From contig JALKBU010000176.1 in assembly GCA_023091735.1 (NCBI GenBank), positions 1-64,000 on the forward strand: DNA of 64,000 nt. Reading direction: 5' to 3'. Below are positions 10,491-20,694 of this stretch, piece by piece. The DNA is from Trichomonas tenax (lineage: Eukaryota > Parabasalia > Trichomonadida > Trichomonadidae). Position 1 is the first letter of the stretch; each line of letters opens with the position of its first letter. A program made the position numbers and the translations under genes. The notes under the pieces are model-generated. The model searched no databases and was not told the DNA's origin. It saw nothing but the letters and a program-made list of their open reading frames with translations.

Positions 10491-11095
10491 TTGGATCTTG
10501 TTTTCAAGCTGATTGTTAATAAAATTCTAAATATATCAACTTGTATAACTCGAAATGTGAAGATGTGATTTAGTGATTTAGCTTTTGTGACTGTGCTTAT
10601 GCGAACTCACATAGTTTTATTGCTTTGTTTAGCAAAATAATTTTTCTCAAACATTAAAATAGAGTTTTGTTCGATTTTTCATAAGGTTTTGTTGAATACA
10701 TATGAATTTAAGGAAATGTTATAATTGATTTAGCTTTGAATAATACAAATCATAAAAAATTGAGATATGTTGTTAAAAACTTCAAAACAATCCATTGTTA
10801 TTGAATTAAAGTTTGCAATTCTTGTTATGGTCGATAAAATCAAGTTTTAAGAACAAATTGATCGAAATCAAAACCAAAAAGTGATTTTTTGAAAGTTTTG
10901 GTTGCGAAAAACGGTTTCAATGGGTCCAATAATGCATAATTTTGATTAACAATGACTTTCAGTGTTTCGAGAATTTTGATTAGCAGATCCAAAATTTTAA
11001 GATTTTCTGTTTTTGTTTTCCAATGTAGCACAAAAATGCTATAAATTAAGTTTTTTAGAGTATTCACGATAGCAAAAGTGACAGAATTTTATAAA
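10491..11095. other. AT-rich intergenic gap
   Basis: Nothing gene-like beyond scattered short frames. The start of the ankyrin locus follows TTTTATAAA. Confidence 0.5.
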
Positions 11096-14000
11096 ATGGC
11101 GGCAAAAAAAGAAAGATTCATAGATACGAAGATACAGCTTGAGAAAACCATCGTAGGAACACGAATTCTCCTTGAGTTCGTGAAATTACAAGAAATATCT
11201 GAACTAATCTGGAATGAAAATCCAAATTCCGACGGAAATACAACATACGAGAAAATCGAGCACGCCATTGAATCGAAGCAGGTTTCTATAGAATTCGTAT
11301 TAAGAACAATCGATTATGTCATTACAAAACGGCCGAAATTTGTTTCACAGTTGTCGAAATTGTGTATACAAATATTCAACAAATACGGAGAAAGAGACGA
11401 AATAAGAAATAACGATATTCGTGTGATGCTGAATTCACGTGGATTTTTGAAAGATGAAAAATTCAACAAAAAAGTTTCAGAAGTTTTTTCAATTTACAAG
11501 GAAAACACAGTGCAATATTTCATCTGCTGGGATAGAATTGATGACCTTAGAACATCCTTGGCAGCACCAAAAGTTGAAGTCGATTCATCAGCAGATTCTA
11601 TGACATTATTAGATTTGGCTGCTAAATTCGGATCTCTTCAATGCTTCAAATATTTGCTCAACAATAATTACAAAATCACTAAATCTACAAACACATATGC
11701 GATAGAAGGTGGAAATAAAGAAATAATTAATCTTTTAGAATCACAAAATGTTAAATTTGAAAATTGCCTTCCAGAAGCGATTAGCAACAACAGAAACGAT
11801 CTAGCAGATTGGATAAAAAGCAAATGCACAGTCGCAAACATAAATCTCGCGCAATGCTTGAAAGCATCAAATTATGTAGCAGCAAGTTATTGCATCGAAA
11901 AAGGATGTGAAGTCAACGAAAAATTCGATGAAGAGTGTCCATTGTCAATAGCAATTAAGAATAATACTTTCGAGGTTGTTAAGTACTTTGTTGATAAAGG
12001 TGCACATGTCAATACAATGCTTTATTGCATAATTCAATTTTAAAATTATGACATTCTTCGTTCTTTTAGAATGATGTTCAATATTATTGCTTTTGCTATT
12101 CATCTTAACAATATGTAATTCGTTATTTACTCAATATACAATTCAATTTTTTCATTATGGAGTTCATTTTCAATTTTATAGAATTTATTTTGCATTTATG
12201 CAATTTATAATGTGCTTTTACAATTCATCGGTCAATTTCAGAGTTTTTTGTTATCATATACTATTCATTATTCAATTCTGGAAAAATTCATTTGATATCT
12301 TATGGACTTCATTATTATCTTATACAAAAGTAGTTCAAACATTTTATTATGTAATTTATCAATAATTTATAAGAAAGTTGTTTCAATTCGTCTTTGAATT
12401 TTGAAATTTGTCAATAATATATGAAAGACCGCTTTCTCTAGCTATCAAAGTAGGTTCTTTTGATATAGTTTCTTACTTAATCCTTAAAGGTGCTGATGTT
12501 AATATGGAATTAGTTCGTTAGTAATCTTATTATATTCATTGTAACCTTATAACGAAGTTCTTTATAACACTTAGTGTGTTCAGCTTTATGTTTATGATAT
12601 TCAATATTGAATTTTGTAATTCAACAAATAATTATGAAGTTCGCTTGTAATCTTTTAGAGTTCGTTGTTTTGTATTGCTATTCACCAAAAAATTATGCTG
12701 TTTACCTTAATCTCAAACAATTCATTAATAATTTATTGGTCAATTCATCTTTTGCTTATCAAAGAATTCATTTTCTCGTTATGGAGTTCATTTTTAACTT
12801 AGAAAATTCTTCATTTACTCAAACAATTCGTAATTTTATTATTCAACTCATCAATTAGACATAGAGTTCATTATAATGTTATAAAATTCATCACAAATTA
12901 ATGGAATTCTTCGTAATTTTATTCAATTCATCATTATATCAAACTGGAGTTCTTCTTATTATCATGATATTCAACAATTACATATGAAAGTCCTCTTACT
13001 CTTGCTGTAGAACGTAACAGACCTGATATTGTTGCTTTTCTCGTTGAACATGGCGCAGAAGTTAATTCACAACACAGAATTCGTTATTTTGATATTATGT
13101 TCATTATGCAATAACGAAATCTATCTTATCTTTATTATATTCATTGTTAACAAATTGTATTCATTATCAAATTTTGAAATTCATTTTTTAATTCATTACG
13201 TTCATTATTCAATAATGAAATTCTTCAATGTGATATGGAGTTCATAATTATTTTATTCAGTTCATTAATTATCAATCGAATTCATTTTTAATTTTATGAT
13301 ATTCATTATTAAATTATGCTTCAATGTCAACAGCAGCATCTTCGAATAGTTCAAGTGATAATATTCTTAGCCATTCTGATAGCTCTGATAATCTTGCAAA
13401 AGAACAAACAGAAAATGGAATTCATTTTTCTTTTTATCCGATTCATCATTATTTAAGACAGTTCGTCATTAAGCAATGGAATTCATTTTAAATTTATGGT
13501 GAAATTCATTATGCATTTATAAAAGAGGTACTTCTGGTGATGAAACCGCATTATCTATTGCAGTTGAAAACGGAAATTATGAAATTTGCGAATACCTTAT
13601 TAAACACGGAGCAAATGTGAATGTTATGTTAGCTTATGAAGTTCTTTATGTGTTATTTATGGAATTAATTATTATCATATCTCGAAATAACAAAAAGCGT
13701 TCATTTTAAAACTTATTGGATTCATCATTCAGTCATTGGACAATTCATTTGATGATTTATGAAATTCAACAAAATGTGATGAAGGATATAAACTCGTTCA
13801 TCATTAAATCAAAAGACAATTCATTATTTTCTTATTATCGAAAGAATATGATTCGTTATTTTGATATTCAGGCAATGAAACACCGCTTTCGCTCGCTGTT
13901 AGAAATAATAAAATTGATGTTGCCAGATGTTTGATTGAAAATGGAGCAGATGTTAATGTGATGTTAGAAATTTATCATTTTCTTATTGCTCCATTCTTTA

Positions 14001-14376
14001 TTGTCTCATTTTGAGTCAATTCATCAAAAAATCATCTAATTCATTATTTAAAAATGAAGGAATTCTTTATTTGCATTTCAGCAATGTCCTCTTTCTATAG
14101 CAATTGAGAAAGGATTAATAGAAATGATTGTGATGCTTATTGAAAAAGGTGCAAAAATAGATGTTGAAATCAAATCAATTCATTGAAATTTTATTGGATT
14201 TATCATTAACACATGATGAGATTAAGTCTCCTCTCATCTTCGCAATTAAAGCAAACAGAAAAGATATTGTTTCATATTTACTTTCGCATGGTGCAGATCA
14301 GACATTCTTAGATCCAATGACAGCGGCCATTGACATTGGAAATGAAGAGATCCTGAAGCTCTTCTCTTCAAATTAA
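11096..14376 (+). pseudogene. DUF3447/ankyrin-repeat gene interrupted between repeats
   Basis: ATG 11096 opens a clean frame of about 316 codons to 12043. It encodes a DUF3447-type trichomonad N-terminal domain, then ankyrin-like units (LLDLAAKFGSLQCFKYLL; AIEGGNKEIINLL; PLSIAIKNNTFEVVKYFV). After HVN at about 12012 the frame runs into AT-rich DNA. Further ankyrin units reappear as islands: 12418-12518 (PLSLAIKVG), 12983-13070 (PLTLAVERN), 13524-13636 (ALSIAVENG), 13870-13968 (PLSLAVRNN), 14081-14158 (PLSIAIEKG) and the terminal unit ending at TAA 14374-14376. A Ser-rich island at about 13319-13420 also lies alone. Spacers of about 55 to 470 bases carry ATTCATTATT-like repeats and stops in all frames, and start each time shortly after the DVN of a unit. 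The islands themselves carry no stops or shifts. Canonical trichomonad intron signals were not found. Confidence 0.7.
12022..13869 (+). repeat. AT-rich degenerate spacer repeats inside the ankyrin locus
   Basis: The spacers between ankyrin islands consist of diverged tandem words such as GAATTCATTATT, TTATGGAGTTCATTTT and TTATGATATTCATTATTAAA, with a loose period near 25-35 bases. They fill about 12022-12417, 12520-12982, 13072-13318, 13421-13523 and 13637-13869; a shorter spacer lies at 13969-14080. Confidence 0.65.
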
Positions 14377-14518
14377 GAATAGTATTATATATATAACAAA
14401 AACCCGCATTAAGGGAACAATTATTATTCAATAAATGTGTAATATTTACTACAATTAAAGTCTTTTTTTAGGTACGACTAAAATTAAAAGTATCGCTTTC
14501 ATATAATGATAATGATTA

Positions 14519-15170
14519 GAGTGCTGGACAAATCCAACTAACGTGTTTTGTAAAGTGTCGGATTTGTCAGAAATAGAGTTGGTACACAGCTTACAAAAAG
14601 TGTCATTTTGCAATGGGTCATCTAGACAGAGCTTCGAAAGTGCGTGAAGGCATGCGCGGCCTTCACGATACTTAGATGTTATACTTGGTGTCCCAGTGCA
14701 TGATTCGCAGTCTTCGACACTGGTGGTGCCACTGAGGTCTGCACGACACTACTCTTTAGGCGCCAAGCCTGAGTCTCCCTTATCGAAAAAATCTTTCTTT
14801 TAATTTTATTCCACCATCTTATTTTGTCTCTGATTATTTTAAACATAACTTCTTTATTTCACATTATTAGAATCCTTAATTTATTTTTATTTTCCCTTTT
14901 CGATTTTAAATTGTTTTTAAACAGCAAGTTATTTAAATTTTGAATGATAATTACATTTATACTAGCAATAAGTAATCTCTTTCCAAATTTATAACCTCTC
15001 TAATATTTCAAATCGCCCATATTTTTAAAAATTCACTAATTTTTTTTTTTTTTTTCATTTTTGTTAAATGCAAACTGGCTCTCGAGTTCTAACAAATCTG
15101 ACATTTTACAACAATTACACGTCAAATCTGACACTTTACAAAACACGTTAGTTGGATTTGTCCAGCACTC
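14519..15170 (-). mobile_element. Non-autonomous MULE-like DNA transposon
   Basis: 652 bp with terminal inverted repeats of about 47 bases (14519-14565 and 15124-15170) that begin GAGTGCTGGACAAATCCAAC and differ at one position in the first 47. The element is flanked by a perfect 10-bp direct repeat, ATAATGATTA (14509-14518 and 15171-15180), a target duplication size typical of Mutator-like elements. No transposase is present. On the minus strand a frame opens after TAG 14749-14751 and runs through the left inverted repeat into flanking DNA. It carries two CxxC pairs and two further Cys (CESC, then C-x7-C, then CKLC), a pattern like a zinc-binding fold. It could be captured host sequence. The mobile class is inferred from TIR and duplication. 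Confidence 0.85.
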
Positions 15171-15180
15171 ATAATGATTA

Positions 15181-16502
15181 TAGAGACCTGTCACCTTTCC
15201 GCAACTTGACGCAACTGTAAACTATTCAATCTCACTTTTTGTTTGGTCGGATAAAATTTTGTTTGATTTAACATCATATTCTTCTTTAAGTCCTTTTGTA
15301 TCTTTGATTTCATCAAAGAAAATCATAATTTTCATTCTGGTTACCGAGATACAAATCGCATCTTTGAACCAGTTTGAAACCATGGTTTTATCTCTTGTTG
15401 ACGTATGCTCTATATTCTATATGTTTCAATGCCACCATCCAAGCACGTCATCGTCGGTAAGACCGAAATCTCGAAAAAAAATATCTTTTTCTACAGTGCG
15501 TATTGAGAAGATCTGATACGCTAAAATGATACACATCAGCATCCCTATGCAAAGTCACTATTCATAATACTCAAATCGTCACAATGATGCACGTTTATAA
15601 TATATGCGAAATATAACAATTCGATTTTAAGAAACAACTAACTCACAAATACATTAACTGCGTTACTCTGTATGATTTGTGTATAGTAACTACACATAAA
15701 TATACTTTTCGATATTTTGCATTATTAAATTAATCGAGCTCGTCTTTAATATCATTGGATTTACATTATTTGTTTCTTCTAATGAATACTATCTTATTGT
15801 ATAATGAATTACAGCCTAAAATATTCACGCAAAAAAATAGATTTTTGGCAATATCTGCATCTAGATGATGTAGATCAACTGACAATATGCATTTTATATA
15901 TAGAATATATAGGAAAAAACAGTATATATGAGCTATAAAACATGTTTATTCAAAGATATGATAAAAATCTAAAATAGGAATATATATATTTTGGACATCC
16001 ATTGGTTTCTTCAATTGGACATATTCTCCCGACGTATGTAATTTCAATTCTAGATATAAATGTTAGCTATAGGATGTTTGATTTTTTTTGAACATTGAAA
16101 AGTATAAATAGTCTTATATATGTTATGAAACAATATTCTAACGCACATTAGAAATGTAACTATACTGAGTAATAGCCAATAAATTGACAAAACTTTTTTG
16201 CGAATTTTATATAATTGAAATAGAACAGCTAAATAGAAGCCAACAGGCTTAGCACACAAAGGACAACAAAAATCCGATAGTCTGTATCATGGAAGCGTGT
16301 TATTAAAAAATGGCAATATTTAAAAACAAGCCCATGATTGCTGTAATACGGAGATTGGTAGGATCTACGCTGCTTCTGCTTTAGCTGCCGCTAAAAATCC
16401 GTGTTAGTTGATAAAAATATGAAATCGAAGGTTTGCATTATTTTGAAATTTTTCGAGATATGATTTGACAACGTAATATGCAATTACTATAGCCAAGCTA
16501 TC
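15181..16502. other. AT-rich gap without supported genes
   Basis: Short frames only; none shows a recognisable domain. The segment just right of the transposon duplication is ordinary AT-rich DNA. Confidence 0.45.
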
Positions 16503-17068
16503 ATGTGGCAACTGGATTCTGTCGGTTTCGTTGTTTTGACGGACTTTGATTTATATCTCATGCTGGCCAACTTGAATCGACTCGGCTTAAGACTCTTATC
16601 ATCTCCACAGGATGGAGTATCTGTGGTGCAAGTATGGTGATTCTTGCTTCTCGTTGAACCAGAAACTAAGTATCCAAGATCTGATAATATAGCAACTCGT
16701 TCACCTTTACCCACATTGGATGGAGAGTTGGATGATCCACTGAATGTTCTCGTTAGAGGACCAGATATTCCATAAGTTTTTAATCAGCATCCTCCCATTC
16801 AAGCCAAATACGTGAAAACAGATGTTCCGAAGATGGGGCTTATGTGTCCATATCAACGGGAACAACCATAGTCATTATATCCATAGTTTTAGCCGTTGTC
16901 AATGTGATTAGAACCGGAAAGAAATTAAAGAACATCTCAAACAACAATTTTGAGAACGAGGACGCCTTGAACTTCACCAACTCCTATAATCTCAACTCCA
17001 CTTACTCTATCACTGGCTCCACTTTTTTCTCGTTGACCTTTTTGAGTTTTGTTATTTTTAACGAGTAA
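16503..17068 (+). pseudogene. Decayed membrane-protein gene
   Basis: From ATG 16503 a frame with gene-like composition (RSPLPTLDGELDDPLNVLVR, QHPPIQAKYVKTDVPKMG) is interrupted by TGA, TAA and TAG. After a shift near 16844 another frame encodes a hydrophobic helix, TTIVIISIVLAVVNVI, followed by a basic Lys-rich turn and an Asn/Ser-rich tail, as expected for a C-terminal transmembrane anchor plus cytoplasmic tail. The parent family was not recognised. The last codons lie in the left arm of the inverted repeat at 17031-17208, which may have replaced the true C-terminus. Confidence 0.45.
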
Positions 17069-17208
17069 ACCCCTTCCTGGATGAATCTGATGAAACATTT
17101 ACGTGCTTTTTGGGGGTGCTGATTCTAGTGGTGCAATCTGTTTCATCTTAGTTTGGCTTGATAGGGGGGTTTACTCGTTGAAAATCGCAAAACTCAAAAA
17201 AGTCAACG
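17031..17208. repeat. Inverted repeat with ~43-nt arms
   Basis: Arms 17031-17073 and 17166-17208. The left arm reads CGTTGACCTTTTTGAGTTTT ... AACGAGTAAACCCC and the right arm is its complement with about five differences. The intervening 92 bases could form a long hairpin loop or be the core of a small element. No target duplication was identified. Confidence 0.7.
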
Positions 17209-17360
17209 GGAAAAAAATTCAACCCTATCACTTATGATTCATCTGATCAACATTACGATAACGACGTTTTCTATATATAATCCTTTATATTTTTGTTTGT
17301 ATTTTATAAATATGTTATCTACTAAGTTATTGCGAACTGTGGTATTGTTTTCAATCTCCT

Positions 17361-17380
17361 GTCATGTAAATTTACGTGAC
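17361..17380. promoter_or_regulatory. Back-to-back GTCAYGTAAA palindrome upstream of LRR gene
   Basis: GTCATGTAAATTTACGTGAC is two copies of GTCAYGTAAA facing each other with no gap, 28 bases before the ATG at 17409. It is the most symmetric case of a motif repeated through the window. A regulatory role is inferred from position and recurrence. Confidence 0.5.
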
Positions 17381-17408
17381 AATATTTGTCAAAAATGAAC
17401 TTTAAAAA

Positions 17409-18185
17409 ATGAAACATTGGGTAAATGAAGCTAAAAAGATGGCAATTAAAAGCGGAACTGTTGATTTAACGCATTATAACGTGAAAGATCTCAGTTTGTT
17501 GCCTGTTCTTCCTACTATGCACACTTTAAATATATCTTTTTGTAAAATTTTTTCACTTCATAGGCTGAAGGATCAACTTAGTGTGAAAAAATTTGTTGCT
17601 GACAACACACCGATTAACTCTCTAAGTGGCTTTATATCCATCCGCAATGTAACGAATATCTCATTAAAGAATACTCCGGTTTCATTACAAGAAAACATTA
17701 TAATATCATTACTTATCATCTGTCCAAACCTTGTTGTATATAATGGGAAAGTAATTCCTAAGAAATTCAGAAGAATCGCGAAAACAGCCCCAACACAATC
17801 ATATAAGCTCGTAAACGCAGGCTTAGAGATTGATTATCCTTTCGACTATGCGGAAATACAATATCAAATATCTAAATTCAATTTAGATGAATTATTCAAT
17901 TACGCTTCTCCAATCAAGACTTTGTTCAAAGATGGACAGCTATCCGATGATTCAATGAGTATGTATTCTTCTGCTTCATCTAAATACCGGAAAAATTTCA
18001 GTTCACCTAAAAATAATTCGCCAAAACCTCTCGTTAAAGCAAAATCTGCTCCAAAATACAGTACAAGTTTGCTTTCTAATGTTAAAAATGTTCTGGAAAA
18101 CAGCGGTTTTGAGATTGATCAATCTTCCCAGACATCTTCAGTTTTAAGGAAAATCTCTGAACTCCTCAATAATAACGACTCCTAA
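17409..18185 (+). CDS. Small leucine-rich repeat protein
   Basis: 258 aa. Residues 1-115 contain about four divergent LRR units of the cytoplasmic (SDS22/LRRcap-like) type: SLLPVLPTMHTLNISFCKI, then a block around LSVKKFVADNTPINSLSG and VTNISLKNTPVSL. They end in CPNLVVYNGKVIPKKFR, a typical LRR cap. The C-terminal half is Ser-rich, basic and probably disordered (SPKPLVKAKSAPKYS). Such proteins are protein-interaction adaptors, often linked to the flagellar or cytoskeletal apparatus; that role is inference here. The ATG at 17409 is preceded by TTTGTCAAAAATGAACTTTAAAAA and a palindromic GTCAYGTAAA pair. The stop lies in the context TAAGC. Confidence 0.65.
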   Translation: MKHWVNEAKKMAIKSGTVDLTHYNVKDLSLLPVLPTMHTLNISFCKIFSLHRLKDQLSVKKFVADNTPINSLSGFISIRNVTNISLKNTPVSLQENIIISLLIICPNLVVYNGKVIPKKFRRIAKTAPTQSYKLVNAGLEIDYPFDYAEIQYQISKFNLDELFNYASPIKTLFKDGQLSDDSMSMYSSASSKYRKNFSSPKNNSPKPLVKAKSAPKYSTSLLSNVKNVLENSGFEIDQSSQTSSVLRKISELLNNNDS

Positions 18186-20184
18186 GCTATGTCTCCGACT
18201 ACATTCTTATATCATATTTCGTTAATTTGATAAGAAATAAAGGAACTGAAACTTGAATCCGCACATAGGATTTTTTCTTTATTCAAGCAGTAGACTACAT
18301 AGGTATATGTGATGTTAGTGTGAGGGCGGCTAAGGAAAAAAACTGTTAAATATTGTGTAACAATTTGTAATTTTTTGAAATAGATAAAAATAAAAATTTT
18401 TTATAAAATTGTGGAAAATTTTAATTTTTTCGAAATTGGATACGACAATGCCTGCGGGTTAATATATAGCAAACTAGTATAATAATCGTGTTATATACTG
18501 ATCTAGGTTTGAAGACGAAAAAAGGACTCCTATATCAATTACCCGCGCGAACAAAAAAGTGCAGAATTTGAGGGGAATATTAAATACATGATATTTGAGC
18601 GACCATACATTGTCAGAATGGTCTAATGGTTATGTAATGTTAGATCGGCAGTTAATCGAAGGTTCGAGTCCAGATATGTTTAATTTTTTCTTTTTATCTT
18701 TAAAATATCATTAAAACAAAGAAAATTGAGATATATTAAAACAATTAAGCATCCATTTATTACAACATCCATAATATACTATATATTGGAAACCAAAACA
18801 ATACAAAAATCAATAAAGCTTGCACATATTGAAAATGTTTGTCATGAATTACTTTCTGTTCTTTTTGAACGTAATGTTGCATACTTCTGATGATTGGTAC
18901 CGAACAATTTTGTTATTAGAAACCAATTATTGAAGGATATTCTCTATCAAATCTCTATAATTACTTTTTCTGAATCTTCATGTGTTTCGAGCTCATTAGA
19001 AGCGTCGCCTATGCTTTGTTCGTGATAAATTATATCGAAGTTCTGAACAAAACAAGTAAAAATTCACCATACTCGGTCAAAATCGATTTTTTATTGAGAA
19101 ATCTTAAAAAGAGCCAAAAAGGCATTTCCCTTCACAGTGTCTAAACTAGATTGTCTTTTTGCAGAGTCTTGATGCAATGTGAAAATCTGACATGTAATAT
19201 GTTTACAAACAAATTGTCAAAAAAGATAAATGCATGCTTTTCGACTGTTTGCGTCTTGCTGTTTTAGTAAAAGTCAGTTATCTGCAAATAAGAATGAGTG
19301 TAAATGTCAGTTATATGTTTAAATTCTCACTAAATAAACTTTCAAAATATTGGAAAATATCAGAAACAGCCAGATGTAAATAATTATAGTTCAGCATGCT
19401 CACAGCAGTACAATCTATCATTACCTGTATGAAAAATAACGAGATACTATAATATATCTCGGGTTTCAATTCGAAACTCAAGTTGTAACAGTTTTCTTGT
19501 AATTACATTTAGATATATTTACTTACTAATGGGCGCTAGCAATATACTTAAACCATTAGCAAATCCTATGTGCCAATATTTTTTGAACTTATTGAAAAAT
19601 TACGTATATGTTTTTGGTGATGAATATCAATATTTTTGTATAAGAAGCTTATCCTATCATTATGAGGCATAAATAACTTAGTCGATTTTTAATATCAAAT
19701 TAAACTTTATTATATTGGCATTTTATATAACTTTGCTTACCCAATAACTATTAGATGTATTATATGGTAATATAATGCGGAATAATTAAATCTAATAACT
19801 TGCTGTAAGAACTTTACTGAATGAAAATTCCGTGGTAAAATAAGGTTAAGAGTTTCCATACCTTTTAAGAAATGAAATATAAAATCAAATTAAGTCAAGT
19901 CTGCTATACGAATTATATTTTTAGGTCAATGTATTGATATAATCACTGCAAAAGTATATGTTATAGCAAATATATTCAGGTTACGAGAATATTGCCATAA
20001 TATTTCACGGGATTCAATATTTAAAAGTCTGTCACTACTATAATTTAATTTTAATAGTTACAACCCTCTATCTTTCGTTTTGCTTTTTCGATTAAACATA
20101 TCATGAATGAAAACGATTGTTTCAAAGGGATTCGAAGTTAGATATGGTATATGCATGGTATTTATTATAAACAATAATATATAA
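18186..20184. other. AT-rich gap with a tRNA-like relic
   Basis: Apart from the tRNA-like sequence at 18611-18678 and one GACATGTAA motif at 19189-19197 no gene, RNA or repeat could be supported. Confidence 0.45.
18611..18678 (+). tRNA. tRNA-like relic (A and B boxes intact, cloverleaf broken)
   Basis: TGGTCTAATGGT (18619-18630) fits the internal A box and GGTTCGAGTCC (18661-18671) the B box of tRNA genes, at normal spacing. The T-stem pairs for only two of five positions, the acceptor strands do not pair and no anticodon stem forms, so no isotype is assigned. It is probably a tRNA pseudogene or a tRNA-derived promoter remnant rather than a working tRNA. Confidence 0.35.
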
Positions 20185-20658
20185 TTACTGACAATCAAAG
20201 AAAATGCTGTCCACTGGTATCTGGAAGTCCGGGACAATGAAAAGATTGGCCAAATGCTCTGACTCAGACTTCATATCAGACTCAGAGTCTGTAGACTGAA
20301 TCTGCGAGCTATTCGAATTCTGATTCCTTCTGCTTAAAAAGATGTATCTGTTTCTCACAGAGTTTGCTGTTCTTCCCTGGAAGTAAGATGCGATCTTCTG
20401 CCAAGATTGGCCAAAAGTGCTATAAAGATTCATGATCTGTTGATCTTCAGCAGTTGTGAAGTTGGATTTCCTAAGCTTTGGATCCAAGTAGTTGGTGTAT
20501 CTCTCTCTGCACTGTCTTGGAGTTCTTCCATTCATATCAATTGAAATTGTCTTCCAGTCAACTTGTTTTCCGGATTTTCTCACGAGCTTGATGAGTTTCT
20601 CGTCCTCCTGTGGCGTGAAGGCACACCTCTTGCCCTTAGACACAGTGCTTGTGTACAT
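20185..20658 (-). CDS. Two-repeat Myb DNA-binding protein
   Basis: About 157 aa from the ATG at 20658; an in-frame ATG at 20694 would add an aromatic-rich leader. Two adjacent Myb (SANT) repeats are clear: FTPQEDEKLIKLV ... WKTISIDMNGRTPRQCRERY and FTTAEDQQIMNLY ... SWQKIASYFQGRTANSVRNR. Several of the usual tryptophans are replaced by Phe or Tyr, as often in parabasalid Mybs. The RTPRQCRERY and RTANSVRNRY recognition helices are well kept. A Ser/Asn-rich linker and a short hydrophobic C-terminus follow. Members of this family bind core-promoter elements in T. vaginalis; the target of this one is unknown. Confidence 0.9.
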   Translation of the reverse strand: MYTSTVSKGKRCAFTPQEDEKLIKLVRKSGKQVDWKTISIDMNGRTPRQCRERYTNYLDPKLRKSNFTTAEDQQIMNLYSTFGQSWQKIASYFQGRTANSVRNRYIFLSRRNQNSNSSQIQSTDSESDMKSESEHLANLFIVPDFQIPVDSIFFDCQ

Positions 20659-20694
20659 AAATGCAAAAAAATAATTATAAAGGGTTCCTATCAA

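Noticed and set aside
12087..13247. Short open frames in the spacers of the ankyrin locus
   Set aside because: They are low-complexity Phe/Ile/Asn-rich readings of ATTCATTATT repeats.
11096..14376. Ankyrin spacers as canonical introns
   Set aside because: The strict trichomonad intron signals (GTAYGT at the 5' end and ACTAACACACAG at the 3' end) were not found at any spacer border. A few borders have TTCAG, which is too little.
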